The notes under the pieces were generated by a model. It had not been told where the DNA came from, ran no database searches, and saw only the letters and a program-made list of their open reading frames with translations. The position numbers and the translations under genes were made by a program. A stretch of 64,000 nt of DNA from Gemmiger formicilis (lineage in GTDB: Bacteria > Bacillota > Clostridia > Oscillospirales > Ruminococcaceae). This document shows positions 1 to 7,717 of this stretch, piece after piece. Location: assembly GCF_024462815.1 (NCBI RefSeq), contig NZ_JANGCG010000003.1, positions 124,001-188,000 on the forward strand, in the 5' to 3' direction. How positions within the stretch are numbered: position 1 is the stretch's first letter; every line of letters starts with the position of its first letter.

Positions 1-607
1 TGGTCCGGGCAAAGCCGGTGAAATCCGTGCCCGCCATTTTGGAGAGCTCGGCCACCTCGTCCTCGCTCATGCTGGCGTAGCCAAAGCTCGAAATGTACAG
101 GTGCAGCTGCTTGGCGGGGTCGAGGCCGAACTCCTTGCAAAGGGTCTGCTTGTCCTTGAAGTAGCCGTCAAATTCCGGGCGCAGAAAATCCATCATGACC
201 GCGCCGGTCACCGGGGTGTTTTTGGCATCCATGCCGTGGGCCTGCAGGCGGGCGGCGGTGCGCTTGCCCCAGCAGGTTTGTACACAGCGCTTGGCGTTGC
301 CGTTCATATTGAACCAGTCGCCCTCCTCCTGTGTGTCGGAGAGCATCTGCTCCCAGTGGAGGTTGACGATTTTGTTGCATTTGCCGATGTTGTTGTAGAC
401 GTGGCTGTTGATGGCCTCGTTGTCATACATACAGCTCGCCACCAGTACCTCGGGCTTGTCCTTGCCGAACAGCCGCAGCTGCTTGGGGTCAAGCAGCTGG
501 CGGATTTCCGCCGTGTAGCCGCGGCGCTCCAGCTCGAGCTTGAGCAGCAGATCGCTCTCATACTCGCGGACGGTGTGTTCATATAAAATCAGAAAATCCA
601 ATGCCAT
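1..607 (-). CDS. Surface-carbohydrate biosynthesis-type protein (N-terminal part, runs off window)
   Basis: An open frame runs on the minus strand from an ATG at 607 to the window edge, giving about 202 residues with no stop; the C-terminus lies outside. It opens MALDFLILYEH, and the next stretch (LLLKLELERRGY) has the look of a Rossmann-type GT-B N-domain: a hydrophobic strand followed by an 'LELERRG' helix. This pattern is known from surface-carbohydrate biosynthesis proteins related to CDP-glycerol glycerophosphotransferases. No catalytic residues are visible in this half. An AGAGG ribosome site sits about 10 bases before the start. It lies next to an SGNH/MBOAT pair on the same strand, which fits a role in surface polysaccharide. 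I am confident it is coding; the family assignment is tentative. Confidence 0.6.
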   Translation of the reverse strand, partial: MALDFLILYEHTVREYESDLLLKLELERRGYTAEIRQLLDPKQLRLFGKDKPEVLVASCMYDNEAINSHVYNNIGKCNKIVNLHWEQMLSDTQEEGDWFNMNGNAKRCVQTCWGKRTAARLQAHGMDAKNTPVTGAVMMDFLRPEFDGYFKDKQTLCKEFGLDPAKQLHLYISSFGYASMSEDEVAELSKMAGTDFTGFART

Positions 608-632
608 GGTTGACAGACCTCTTTAGTATCGT

Positions 633-730
633 TTGGGCGGGGCGTCGGGGACGCCGCCCCCTACAGGTGCAAGCCGGGAACGGCGCACTGCCGCAGACAT
701 CGGCGGGGTGGGGTCACCCCGCCCTACGGA
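633..730. repeat. Two intergenic palindromic hairpins (CCCCTAC-type family)
   Basis: Two GC-rich hairpins lie back to back between two minus-strand genes. The first pairs GGCGTC with GACGCC and ends CCCCCTAC. The second pairs GGCGGGGT (703-710) with ACCCCGCC and ends CCCTACGG. The second is the exact reverse complement, over about 27 bases, of the hairpin at 51689-51714. Both belong to the dispersed hairpin family seen across the window. Confidence 0.7.
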
Positions 731-747
731 TGAACGGAAAATGCTGC

Positions 748-1689
748 TTATGCAATATCCCCGAAAAGCTCGGCTGTCCATTGCGGCAGACCGTATTTCT
801 CATCCAGATGGAAGCCATCATAAAACTGCGTGTCATCGTCGGTAATGGCGCTGCCGCCCCACTCGTAATCCAGCAGGGTGAAGCTGTATTCCCCGGCCCA
901 TGTTTGCAGCTGGGGCAGCACCGTGCCCTGCATTGCATCGGTGATGCCGAAGGCGTCGCAGACCTCGGTGCGCACGTTGCCGGCCATCGGCGGCAGCACC
1001 ACAATCAGCCGCACGCCCTCGGCCTTGCAGCGCTCCGCCAGCGCGCCCAGACGGGCCAGCTGCTCGGTGTTCAGCGCCCAGCTCTTGCAGCGCGGGGTGA
1101 TGGTGGCGGTGTAGTCATATAATTTGCGGTGCAGCGGCAGAATGGTGCCGTCCTCAGCAAGGTAGTCCGCGTCGGTCCAGTCGCCGGACTCAATCGTGTC
1201 CGGCGTGCCGCGCAGGGTATCCATCGCCACGGTCAGGGCATTGACGTTGTATTCCAGATTCAGGCAGTAGGCCAGCGGGTTGTTCAGCGTTTCCTCCAGC
1301 GCGGCAAAGCGGTCGGTGTTGTACCCGGCGTTCAGTGTGTAGAAGGAGACCTCCACCAGCAGGGTGCTGACCGGGTTGCCGGAATCCAGCACGTAGTCTG
1401 CTAAATCCAGCGTTTCCTTTAAGGAAGCGCCGCCGAACGCAAGGTTCTGCCATTCCTGCCCGGAAAGGCTGTCCACCAGCGCCATATCAAAGTGGGCAAG
1501 GCGGCTGTCGCCCAGAATCAGGTTCTGTCCTGGGGCCTGCTGGTAGGCACGCACACGCGCCACCGGCTGGCTGGACGTTGCGGAGGCCTTCAGCCCGAAA
1601 TAGTTGTTCGGTTCAAACGCGGCAAAAAACGCGAACCAGACCACCACCGGCACCGCCAGCAGCGCCATTTTTTTGAGTATGTTTTTCAT
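748..1689 (-). CDS. SGNH-fold (DltD/AlgJ-like) membrane-anchored protein
   Basis: This 313-residue protein begins at the ATG at 1689, directly behind an AAGGAGG ribosome site. A longer frame to 1782 exists, but its extra residues are low-complexity and have no ribosome site. Residues 8-24 form one membrane segment or uncleaved signal. The SGNH block I reads GDSR (60-63) and the final D-x-x-H block reads D291-GF-H294, so the Ser/His/Asp set of an esterase or acyltransferase is present. It lies 171 bases downstream of an MBOAT acyltransferase on the same strand. In alginate (AlgI/AlgJ/AlgX) and teichoic-acid (DltB/DltD) systems such pairs move an acyl group across the membrane onto an extracellular polymer. 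The donor and target here are unknown. Confidence 0.75.
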   Translation of the reverse strand: MKNILKKMALLAVPVVVWFAFFAAFEPNNYFGLKASATSSQPVARVRAYQQAPGQNLILGDSRLAHFDMALVDSLSGQEWQNLAFGGASLKETLDLADYVLDSGNPVSTLLVEVSFYTLNAGYNTDRFAALEETLNNPLAYCLNLEYNVNALTVAMDTLRGTPDTIESGDWTDADYLAEDGTILPLHRKLYDYTATITPRCKSWALNTEQLARLGALAERCKAEGVRLIVVLPPMAGNVRTEVCDAFGITDAMQGTVLPQLQTWAGEYSFTLLDYEWGGSAITDDDTQFYDGFHLDEKYGLPQWTAELFGDIA

Positions 1690-1860
1690 GGGGCCTCCTT
1701 GGTTAGTAGCTTTGCAGGGGCCGGGCACGCCCGGCCCGGTCGTTTCCCGCAGATGGGCGGTTTCCGTGAGGCTCCCCCTCATCCGGCCCTGCGGAGCCGC
1801 CTTTTTCCCCCGAGGGGGGAAACATTGGGGAACGTGGGCCGCGCAAGGGAGGCGCTGCCT
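1690..1860. repeat. Intergenic hairpins between the MBOAT and SGNH genes
   Basis: The spacer holds three palindromes and no gene. One is GGGCCGGGC/GCCCGGCCC around 1719-1738, of the dispersed hairpin family. Another is GGCTCC...GGAGCC around 1770-1799. The third is a C-run/G-run stem (TTTCCCCC...GGGGGGAAA) around 1803-1822. The last two could slow or stop transcription between the genes. Confidence 0.5.
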
Positions 1861-3345
1861 TTAAAATCCCGCGTACATACCAAAGCCGGAGCTGCCGAAG
1901 CCGCCGCTTTGCATAATGTAGCCAATCAGCAGGGCAACCACCAGCGCATAGTAGACGGCCCAGCGGTGCTTATCGGCGGCAAGGCAGAGCTCGGCAGGCT
2001 TGTTTTTGAAGCCGAAGGCCCGGCGGTAATCCAGATAGAATGCCAGCGCCAGCACCAGCACAAGGAAGGCATAGTAGGCTGCAACCATAATGGCGTTGGC
2101 GTAGAAGCCGTTGTAGGCGGCGGCGTACAGCTCAGACGCAAAGCGTGCAGGTGCCCAGCTCAGGAAGCAGTGCCCGAGGTAGGTGAACGCATCCCCCACG
2201 GTCAGCGGAGCGGCAGCGGGGGAGGACCCCACCCGGAAGAACACCATGCTGATGCACCACAGCACAAACACGGCGGCGCGCTTGGCCCATAGCACGCGGG
2301 CGGGGGCTTTCTTCTTCGGCTTGCCAAAGCGGCGGTGCATCAGCTCCTCGCCCAAGCGGTACAGCGCCTGTAAAAGGCCCCACACCACAAAGGGCAGGGT
2401 GTTGCCGTGCCAGAAGCCGGAGATAAAAAACACCGTGAATACGCAAAATTCTGCGGGCAGTCGGGTGAGCCTGCCGCCGGTCACGCCGGAGACATCCGCC
2501 CACGCCAGCGGCATAAACAGGTAATCCTGCAGCCAGGAGGAGAAGCTGATGTGCCAGCGGCTCCAGAAGCCGGAAAAGTTTGTGGCAAAAAACGGCGTCT
2601 TGAAGTTCTCCGGCAGCTCCAGACCCAGAAGCAGGCCGACGGCGCGGGCTACCTCCGAGTAGCCGGAAAAGTTGAAATACAGCTGAAAGGTGTAGAACAC
2701 GGCGGCCAGCACCAGCATCGGCCCGCCGTAGCTGCGGTAATTCGGGAATACCTCGTCCACCAGCAGGCCCAGCACATCGCTGACGGCCACCAGCTTAAAA
2801 AGACCCAGCGCCAGCAGCCGCAGGGCACGCACGGTGCGGGCGGCGTCAAAGCGGTGCTCGGTCTTGAACTGGGGCATTAATGCCCCGGCGCGGCAGATGG
2901 GCCCCTGCGTGACAGTGGCAAAGAAGTTTAAAAACAGCGCACAGTCAATGAAATTTGTCTCAATCTCACAGTCGCCGCGGGCGGCGTCAATCAGGTAGGA
3001 GATGGCCGCAAAGCTGTAAAAGCTGATGCCCAGCGGCATGGCCACGGCCTGCCAGCCGCCCTCGGCGGCAAACGCGCCGTTGTACTTGAAGAAGGCAAGG
3101 ATCGCCAGCAGCCCGACCACACCCACCCGCAGGGCGGCGGTTTTGTGGGTCGCCATACAGCGGCCGCACAGGTAGGTGAACACCGCAATGGCAATCGTCA
3201 CCGGCAGCATCGTGGGCATGGCAAGGGCGTAGAACACCCAGCTGGCCCCCAGCAGAAAAACGCTTTGCAGCCGCTGCGGCAGGTGCAGATACACCGCGGC
3301 CACGACCAACAAAAACCCAAAAAATCCAAAGCTCTGCAGGCTCAT
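1861..3345 (-). CDS. MBOAT-family O-acyltransferase (AlgI/DltB-like)
   Basis: A 494-residue polytopic membrane protein of the membrane-bound O-acyltransferase family. The hallmark region WSRWHIS (261-267) is present, and the invariant histidine lies in SGFWHG (H313). The start is the ATG at 3345, seven bases after GGGGAGG; a GTG two codons upstream sits too close to that site. Known relatives (AlgI, PatA, DltB) pass an acyl group through the membrane to a partner SGNH enzyme, and such a partner follows on the same strand. The pair most likely O-acetylates a cell-surface polysaccharide; the acceptor cannot be told from sequence. Its own promoter lies at 3383-3411. Confidence 0.88.
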   Translation of the reverse strand: MSLQSFGFFGFLLVVAAVYLHLPQRLQSVFLLGASWVFYALAMPTMLPVTIAIAVFTYLCGRCMATHKTAALRVGVVGLLAILAFFKYNGAFAAEGGWQAVAMPLGISFYSFAAISYLIDAARGDCEIETNFIDCALFLNFFATVTQGPICRAGALMPQFKTEHRFDAARTVRALRLLALGLFKLVAVSDVLGLLVDEVFPNYRSYGGPMLVLAAVFYTFQLYFNFSGYSEVARAVGLLLGLELPENFKTPFFATNFSGFWSRWHISFSSWLQDYLFMPLAWADVSGVTGGRLTRLPAEFCVFTVFFISGFWHGNTLPFVVWGLLQALYRLGEELMHRRFGKPKKKAPARVLWAKRAAVFVLWCISMVFFRVGSSPAAAPLTVGDAFTYLGHCFLSWAPARFASELYAAAYNGFYANAIMVAAYYAFLVLVLALAFYLDYRRAFGFKNKPAELCLAADKHRWAVYYALVVALLIGYIMQSGGFGSSGFGMYAGF

Positions 3346-3382
3346 GGCCACACCTCCCCTTTATAAGAATCAGTAATAACTC

Positions 3383-3411
3383 ATTATACACGATTTGCTG
3401 CAGCTACGCAA
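3383..3411 (-). promoter_or_regulatory. Sigma-A-type promoter of the MBOAT/SGNH unit
   Basis: On the minus strand TTGCGT (3411-3406) is followed after 17 bases by TATAAT (3388-3383). It lies about 40 bases upstream of the MBOAT start. The box is back to back with the ktrB promoter on the other strand, the two -35 elements being 7 bases apart. Confidence 0.75.
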
Positions 3412-3418
3412 GTATGAT

Positions 3419-3447
3419 TTGCAGTACAGCGGAGTATGTGGTATAAT
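3419..3447 (+). promoter_or_regulatory. Sigma-A-type promoter of ktrBA
   Basis: TTGCAG (3419-3424), a 17-base spacer and TATAAT (3442-3447), 48 bases upstream of the ktrB start. It diverges from the promoter at 3383-3411. Confidence 0.78.
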
Positions 3448-3494
3448 GCAGATACTTCATACAGCAGTGACCCTGCTGCGCTGGGAGGCCCGCT

Positions 3495-4814
3495 ATGCAA
3501 TACATCCGCACGTGGATAGCCAGATTTCTGAAAACCCAACCCCCGACCCGCATTATCGCCGTGGGCTTTGCGCTGCTGATTCTCAGCGGCGCGGCGCTGC
3601 TGATGCTGCCCGCAGCGGTGCAGCCCGGCAGGAACATTACCCCGCTGAATGCACTGTTCACCGCCACAAGCGCTGTCTGCGTGACCGGGCTGGTTGTGGT
3701 GGACACCGGCAGCACCTTCAGCCTGTTCGGGCAGGTAGTCATTGCGCTGCTGATTCAGATTGGCGGCTTGGGCGTGGCGTCCATCGGCATGGGGCTGGCG
3801 CTTGTGACCGGGCGGCGCATCGGCCTGAAGGGGCGCTCCCTTATGCGGGAGGCCCTAAACGTCGAAAGCCTTGAGGGTATGGTGCGGCTGGTGCGCAACG
3901 TGCTGCTGACGACCCTGCTTTGTGAGGGGGCGGGCGCGGTGCTCAGCTTCCCGGTGTTTGCGCGGGATTATATGCCGCTGCAGGCGGTATGGCTGAGCAT
4001 TTTTCACGCGGTTGCATCTTTTAATAATGCGGGCTTTGACGCGCTGGGCGGCGGCACCAGCCTGATGCCCTACCGGGACAGCGTGCTGCTGAACCTTGTC
4101 ACCGATGCGCTGGTCATTGTGGGCGGCATCGGCTTTATGGTCATTCTGGACATCGGCCACTGCCGCGGGCGGTTCCGCAAAATGAGCCTTCACACCAAGG
4201 TGGTGCTTACCACCACGGCGGCGCTGCTGATTGGCGGCACGGTGCTGCTGCAGTTGACCGACCACCTGGGCTGGATGACCGCCTTCTTCCAGAGTATGAC
4301 GGCCCGCACAGCGGGCTTTGCCACGGTGGATATCGGCAGTCTGAGCAACGCGGGCCTGCTGGTGCTTGTGGGGCTGATGTTCATCGGCGCTTCTCCGGGG
4401 TCCACCGGCGGCGGCATCAAGACCGCCACCTTTTTTGTGCTGATGCAGCAGGTGCGGACCATCTTCTCCAAGCGGCGGCTGGGCGCGTTCCACCGCCGCC
4501 TGCCGGACGGCTCACTGGCCAAGGCGGCCACCATCACGCTGATGGGGCTGCTGGTTGTGTTCAGCGGCACCCTGCTGCTCTGTATGCTGGAGCCGCAGAC
4601 CGATTTTATGCGGCTGCTGTTTGAGCAGGTTTCCGCCTACAGCACGGCGGGGCTTTCCACCGGCATCACGGCGGGGCTCTGTGCCGCCAGCCGTTGGGTG
4701 CTGATTTTTACTATGTTCATCGGCCGTGTCGGCGCCGTGACGCTGCTTTCCCTCTGGATTGAGCGCCCCGAGCCGAGTGCACGGTTTACCGAAGAGGCCA
4801 TTACGATTGGATAA
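3495..4814 (+). CDS. ktrB: KtrB/TrkH-type potassium uptake channel subunit
   Basis: A 439-residue integral membrane protein of the Trk/Ktr/HKT superfamily, the K+-conducting subunit. Four pore-loop repeats are visible: TSAVCVTGL (Gly65), SFNNAGF (Gly180), ARTAGF (about 280) and AYSTAGLSTG (about 390). Each carries the single glycine that lines the selectivity filter in this superfamily. The length fits KtrB (about 440) rather than the longer TrkH. GGGAGG lies 6 bases before the ATG. The regulatory subunit gene ktrA follows after 11 bases, so the two are surely co-transcribed. In relatives KtrB dimers sit on an octameric KtrA ring gated by nucleotides. Confidence 0.93.
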   Translation: MQYIRTWIARFLKTQPPTRIIAVGFALLILSGAALLMLPAAVQPGRNITPLNALFTATSAVCVTGLVVVDTGSTFSLFGQVVIALLIQIGGLGVASIGMGLALVTGRRIGLKGRSLMREALNVESLEGMVRLVRNVLLTTLLCEGAGAVLSFPVFARDYMPLQAVWLSIFHAVASFNNAGFDALGGGTSLMPYRDSVLLNLVTDALVIVGGIGFMVILDIGHCRGRFRKMSLHTKVVLTTTAALLIGGTVLLQLTDHLGWMTAFFQSMTARTAGFATVDIGSLSNAGLLVLVGLMFIGASPGSTGGGIKTATFFVLMQQVRTIFSKRRLGAFHRRLPDGSLAKAATITLMGLLVVFSGTLLLCMLEPQTDFMRLLFEQVSAYSTAGLSTGITAGLCAASRWVLIFTMFIGRVGAVTLLSLWIERPEPSARFTEEAITIG

Positions 4815-4825
4815 GGGTGCTTGCA

Positions 4826-5497
4826 ATGTTTGATAAAAAGAAGAATACGGCGGAAAGCTACGGCGTCATCGGGCTGGGCCGCTTTGGCACGGCGCTGGTC
4901 AAAACGCTGACCGATGCGGGCAAGGAGGTCATTGCCGTTGACAAGGACGAGGCCAAGGTCAAGGCCGTGCGCGGCTGGACGGACTATGCCTTTGTCATTG
5001 ACGAGCTGACCGAGACCTCGCTGAAGGAGACCGGGATGCAGAACTGCAGCACCGTCACCATCTGCATCGGTGAGAAGGTGGACGTCAGCATCCTGACCAC
5101 AATGCTGGTCACCAAGCTGGGTGTGCCGCACGTGATTTCCAAGGCTGCCAGCGAGGTACACGGCGAGGTACTCAAGCGGTTGGGGGCGGAGGTCGTCTAC
5201 CCCGAGGCTGATATGGCGGTGCGCATCGGCAAGCGGCTGATTTCGGGGAATCTTTTGGACTACATTGCACTGGGGGACGGCGTCGAGGTGCGGCGCATTG
5301 CCGTGGGTGGCCGTATGCTGGGCAAAAGCGTGCGGGAGCTGGATTTGCGCCGGGTCTACGGCATCAACGTCATAGCGGTGGAGCACGGCCAGCAGACGAA
5401 CGTGGAATTTTCCGCCGAGTATACCTTTAAAGAGGGCGACACCGTGGCGGTCATCGGCAAGGAAGCCAAGATCGATAAATTTGAGAAGGATATGTGA
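4826..5497 (+). CDS. ktrA: KtrA-type RCK regulatory subunit of K+ uptake
   Basis: A 223-residue cytoplasmic protein with an N-terminal RCK/Rossmann nucleotide-binding domain and a C-terminal RCK_C (TrkA-C) domain. The dinucleotide motif GLGRFG is at residues 16-21, followed by an acidic strand end (VIAVDKD) typical of KtrA. The ATG at 4826 is chosen because AAGGG lies 8 bases before it; an in-frame GTG at 4817 lacks a ribosome site. In Bacillota, KtrA binds ATP/ADP (and often cyclic-di-AMP at RCK_C) and gates KtrB; ligand binding here is inferred from the family. Confidence 0.93.
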   Translation: MFDKKKNTAESYGVIGLGRFGTALVKTLTDAGKEVIAVDKDEAKVKAVRGWTDYAFVIDELTETSLKETGMQNCSTVTICIGEKVDVSILTTMLVTKLGVPHVISKAASEVHGEVLKRLGAEVVYPEADMAVRIGKRLISGNLLDYIALGDGVEVRRIAVGGRMLGKSVRELDLRRVYGINVIAVEHGQQTNVEFSAEYTFKEGDTVAVIGKEAKIDKFEKDM

Positions 5498-5546
5498 GGG
5501 CGGCTCTTGTTAAAAAACTAACCGCACAAATTTTGCGCTTTTTGCC

Positions 5547-5589
5547 TTGCATTTCGTTACGCAATGCGGTACACTTACACTAACGAAAT
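5547..5589 (+). promoter_or_regulatory. Promoter of the sugar kinase, bracketed by a 9-bp inverted repeat
   Basis: TTGCAT (5547-5552), a 17-base spacer and TACACT (5570-5575) form a promoter. A perfect inverted repeat, ATTTCGTTA (5551-5559) and TAACGAAAT (5581-5589), brackets the -10 box and the expected start site. This is the geometry of a repressor operator, or alternatively a 5' stem-loop. No regulator gene lies next to it. Confidence 0.65.
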
Positions 5590-5616
5590 ACGGCAAAAAA
5601 CAGGAGGACTTCCAAT

Positions 5617-6705
5617 ATGGAGCACAGCAATCCCATCCTGATGGGCAACAGCAGCCCGCAGAAGTTTATCACCATCGGCGAGGTAATGCTGCGCTTGACC
5701 CCGCCGAACTATGAGAAAATCCGTATGACCTCCACCTTTGAGGCCAGCTACGGCGGCAGCGAGGCCAACATTGCGCTGGCACTGGCCAACCTGGGTGTGG
5801 ATTCCACCTTCTTCAGCGTGGTGCCCAACAACTCTCTGGGCAAAAGTGCCGTGCGCTGGCTGCGCTGCAACGATGTGCACTGCACGCCGATGATTCTCTC
5901 CACCAAGGAGGAAACCCCCAGCCACCGTCTGGGCACCTATTATCTTGAGACCGGCTACGGCATCCGTCCCAGCAAGGTCATCTATGACCGTATGCACAGC
6001 GCCCTGACCGAGTATGATCTGACGAAGGTGGACCTGGACGAGCTGTTCGAGGGCTTTGACTGGCTGCACCTGTCCGGCATTACCCCGGCACTGAACAAAA
6101 ACTGCGCCGACTTCATCCTGCGCTGCCTAAAGGTGGCCAAGGAGAAGGGCCTGACCGTCAGCTTTGACGGCAACTTCCGTTCCACCCTCTGGACATGGGA
6201 GGAGGCCCGCGACTACTGCACCCAGTGCCTGCCCTACGTGGATGTGCTGTTCGGCATTGAACCCTACCACCTGTGGAAGGACGAGGCCGACCACAGCCAG
6301 GGCGACTGGAAGGACGGTGTGCCGCTGCAGCCCAGCTATGAGCAGCAGGACGAGATTTTCCAGCATTTCATCGACCGTTATCCCAACTTGAAGTGCATTG
6401 CCCGCCACGTGCGGTACGTACATTCCGGCAGTGAGAACAGCCTGAAGGCGTTTATGTGGTTCGAAGGCCACACCTTTGAATCCAAGCTCTACACCTTCAA
6501 CATTCTGGACCGTGTCGGCGGCGGCGATGCCTTTGCCAGCGGCCTGATTTACGCGATGATGCACGATTACAAGCCGATGGATATGGTCAACTTTGCGGTG
6601 GCCTCCAGCGCCATCAAGCACACCATCCACGGCGATGCCAACATCACCGACGATGTGGAGAGCATCCGCAATCTGATGAATATGAACTACGATATCAAGC
6701 GGTAA
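5617..6705 (+). CDS. kdgK: PfkB-family sugar kinase, probably 2-dehydro-3-deoxygluconokinase
   Basis: A 362-residue ribokinase-superfamily kinase. The N-terminus (ITIGEVMLRLTPP) and YGGSEANIALALANLG at about 47-62 match the KDG-kinase branch in Bacillota. The C-terminal ATP/anion-hole motif reads DRVGGGDAFASG, with the catalytic base at Asp304. KDG kinase phosphorylates 2-keto-3-deoxygluconate for cleavage by KDPG aldolase in uronate breakdown. No aldolase or uronate gene is nearby, so the exact substrate is inferred from similarity only. The gene stands alone: its own promoter lies upstream and a strong terminator downstream. AGGAGG lies 7 bases before the ATG. Confidence 0.8.
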   Translation: MEHSNPILMGNSSPQKFITIGEVMLRLTPPNYEKIRMTSTFEASYGGSEANIALALANLGVDSTFFSVVPNNSLGKSAVRWLRCNDVHCTPMILSTKEETPSHRLGTYYLETGYGIRPSKVIYDRMHSALTEYDLTKVDLDELFEGFDWLHLSGITPALNKNCADFILRCLKVAKEKGLTVSFDGNFRSTLWTWEEARDYCTQCLPYVDVLFGIEPYHLWKDEADHSQGDWKDGVPLQPSYEQQDEIFQHFIDRYPNLKCIARHVRYVHSGSENSLKAFMWFEGHTFESKLYTFNILDRVGGGDAFASGLIYAMMHDYKPMDMVNFAVASSAIKHTIHGDANITDDVESIRNLMNMNYDIKR

Positions 6706-6719
6706 TGCGTAAAAAACAG

Positions 6720-6752
6720 TGCGCCGCCCCAAAACCGGGGCGGCGCATTTTT
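6720..6752 (+). terminator. Intrinsic terminator after the sugar kinase
   Basis: An 11-bp GC stem (TGCGCCGCCCC with GGGGCGGCGCA), a 6-base loop and five T's, beginning 14 bases after the kinase stop codon. It may also act on the convergent gene to the right. Confidence 0.88.
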
Positions 6753-6762
6753 GTTGGCTAGG

Positions 6763-6793
6763 TTGTGGGGGCGGGCATTGCCCGCCCGCAGAC
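6763..6793. repeat. Dispersed palindromic hairpin
   Basis: GGGGGCGGGC and GCCCGCCC pair around a short ATT loop. It belongs to the window-wide hairpin family and lies between convergent genes. Confidence 0.6.
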
Positions 6794-6801
6794 CTTCCCC
6801 T

Positions 6802-7644
6802 TTACGCAGCGCCGTTTAGTTCCGCATTCAGCCCGGCACCGAGGAAAATCAGATTGATGATGACAAACAGCCACAGAATGACCAGAATCACAGCCGTCAG
6901 CGAGCCGTAAATATAGGACAGCCGCCAGAAATGCAGGATGTAAAACGAGAACACACGCGAGAAAATCAACCACCCGGCGGTGGCAAAAATCGTGCCCGGC
7001 AGCTGGCTGCGCAGCGTCCGCCGCCCACCCGGCACATAGGTATAAATCAGAAGAAGCAGAACAAAAAGCAGCGGTATTATGACAAACCGGCCGATGTTGG
7101 CCACGCGCTGGGCCTCGTGCACCACGGCGGCGTAATGGCGGAAAAACGGCAGTGTATCGGCAAAGCGCGCAAACAGGGATTTCATGCCCTGCAGCGCCAG
7201 CATGACCAGAAGCAGCAGCTCAAACACAAAGGTATAGCCCACGGCCAGCAGCCGGTTCAGAAAGGTGCGGCGGGAGCCCGGCGTCAGCCGCTGCAGGCCG
7301 ATTTGCAGGGCACTCATCCCGCCGGAGGCGGAGACGATGGTGGTCAGCACGGCCAGCGAGGCCACAAACTGCGCGGACTGGCTGCTGAGGTTTTGCAGCA
7401 GCTGGATGGTGGACTCCTGCACGCTTGGAATCTGCGGCAGAAAATCCGCCAGCAGCTCGGCCACGCTCTCCACCGAGAAGCCGGGCAGCAGATTGACCAG
7501 CACCAGCACCCACATCAGCATCGGGAAGGACGCCATAAGCAGGAACAGCGTAGCCGAGCCGGCGTACACTGCCATATCCAGTGCCAGATATTTGCGCACC
7601 ACCGCGGTGGCAATGTGCAGCCAGCGGGAGAATTTTTGTTTCAT
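6802..7644 (-). CDS. YihY/BrkB-family integral membrane protein
   Basis: A 280-residue protein with six hydrophobic segments and the family layout: an amphipathic N-terminus, then YAGSATLFLLMASFPM near residues 26-41, a central SASGGMSALQIGLQR stretch and a C-terminal GSLTAVILVILWL segment. Members were once called 'ribonuclease BN', but that activity was later assigned elsewhere; the real function is not settled, with transport or envelope roles proposed. AAGGAG precedes the ATG at 7644, and its promoter is at 7688-7716. It converges on the sugar kinase and stands as a single-gene unit. Confidence 0.88.
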   Translation of the reverse strand: MKQKFSRWLHIATAVVRKYLALDMAVYAGSATLFLLMASFPMLMWVLVLVNLLPGFSVESVAELLADFLPQIPSVQESTIQLLQNLSSQSAQFVASLAVLTTIVSASGGMSALQIGLQRLTPGSRRTFLNRLLAVGYTFVFELLLLVMLALQGMKSLFARFADTLPFFRHYAAVVHEAQRVANIGRFVIIPLLFVLLLLIYTYVPGGRRTLRSQLPGTIFATAGWLIFSRVFSFYILHFWRLSYIYGSLTAVILVILWLFVIINLIFLGAGLNAELNGAA

Positions 7645-7687
7645 CGGGGGACTCCTTGTGTGCGGGAAGCGGCTTTAAAATATACCT

Positions 7688-7716
7688 ATTATATTCAATA
7701 TCCCCGGTAAACGCAA
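7688..7716 (-). promoter_or_regulatory. Promoter of the BrkB-family gene
   Basis: Minus strand: TTGCGT (7716-7711), 17 bases, TATAAT (7693-7688), 44 bases from the start codon. It begins 2 bases after the stop codon of the upstream ZIP gene. Confidence 0.75.
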
Positions 7717-7717
7717 G

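Noticed and set aside
748..3345. DltB/DltD of D-alanylation
   Set aside because: No dltA or dltC is adjacent and the similarity is equally good to AlgI/AlgJ-type pairs, so the general MBOAT/SGNH call is safer.
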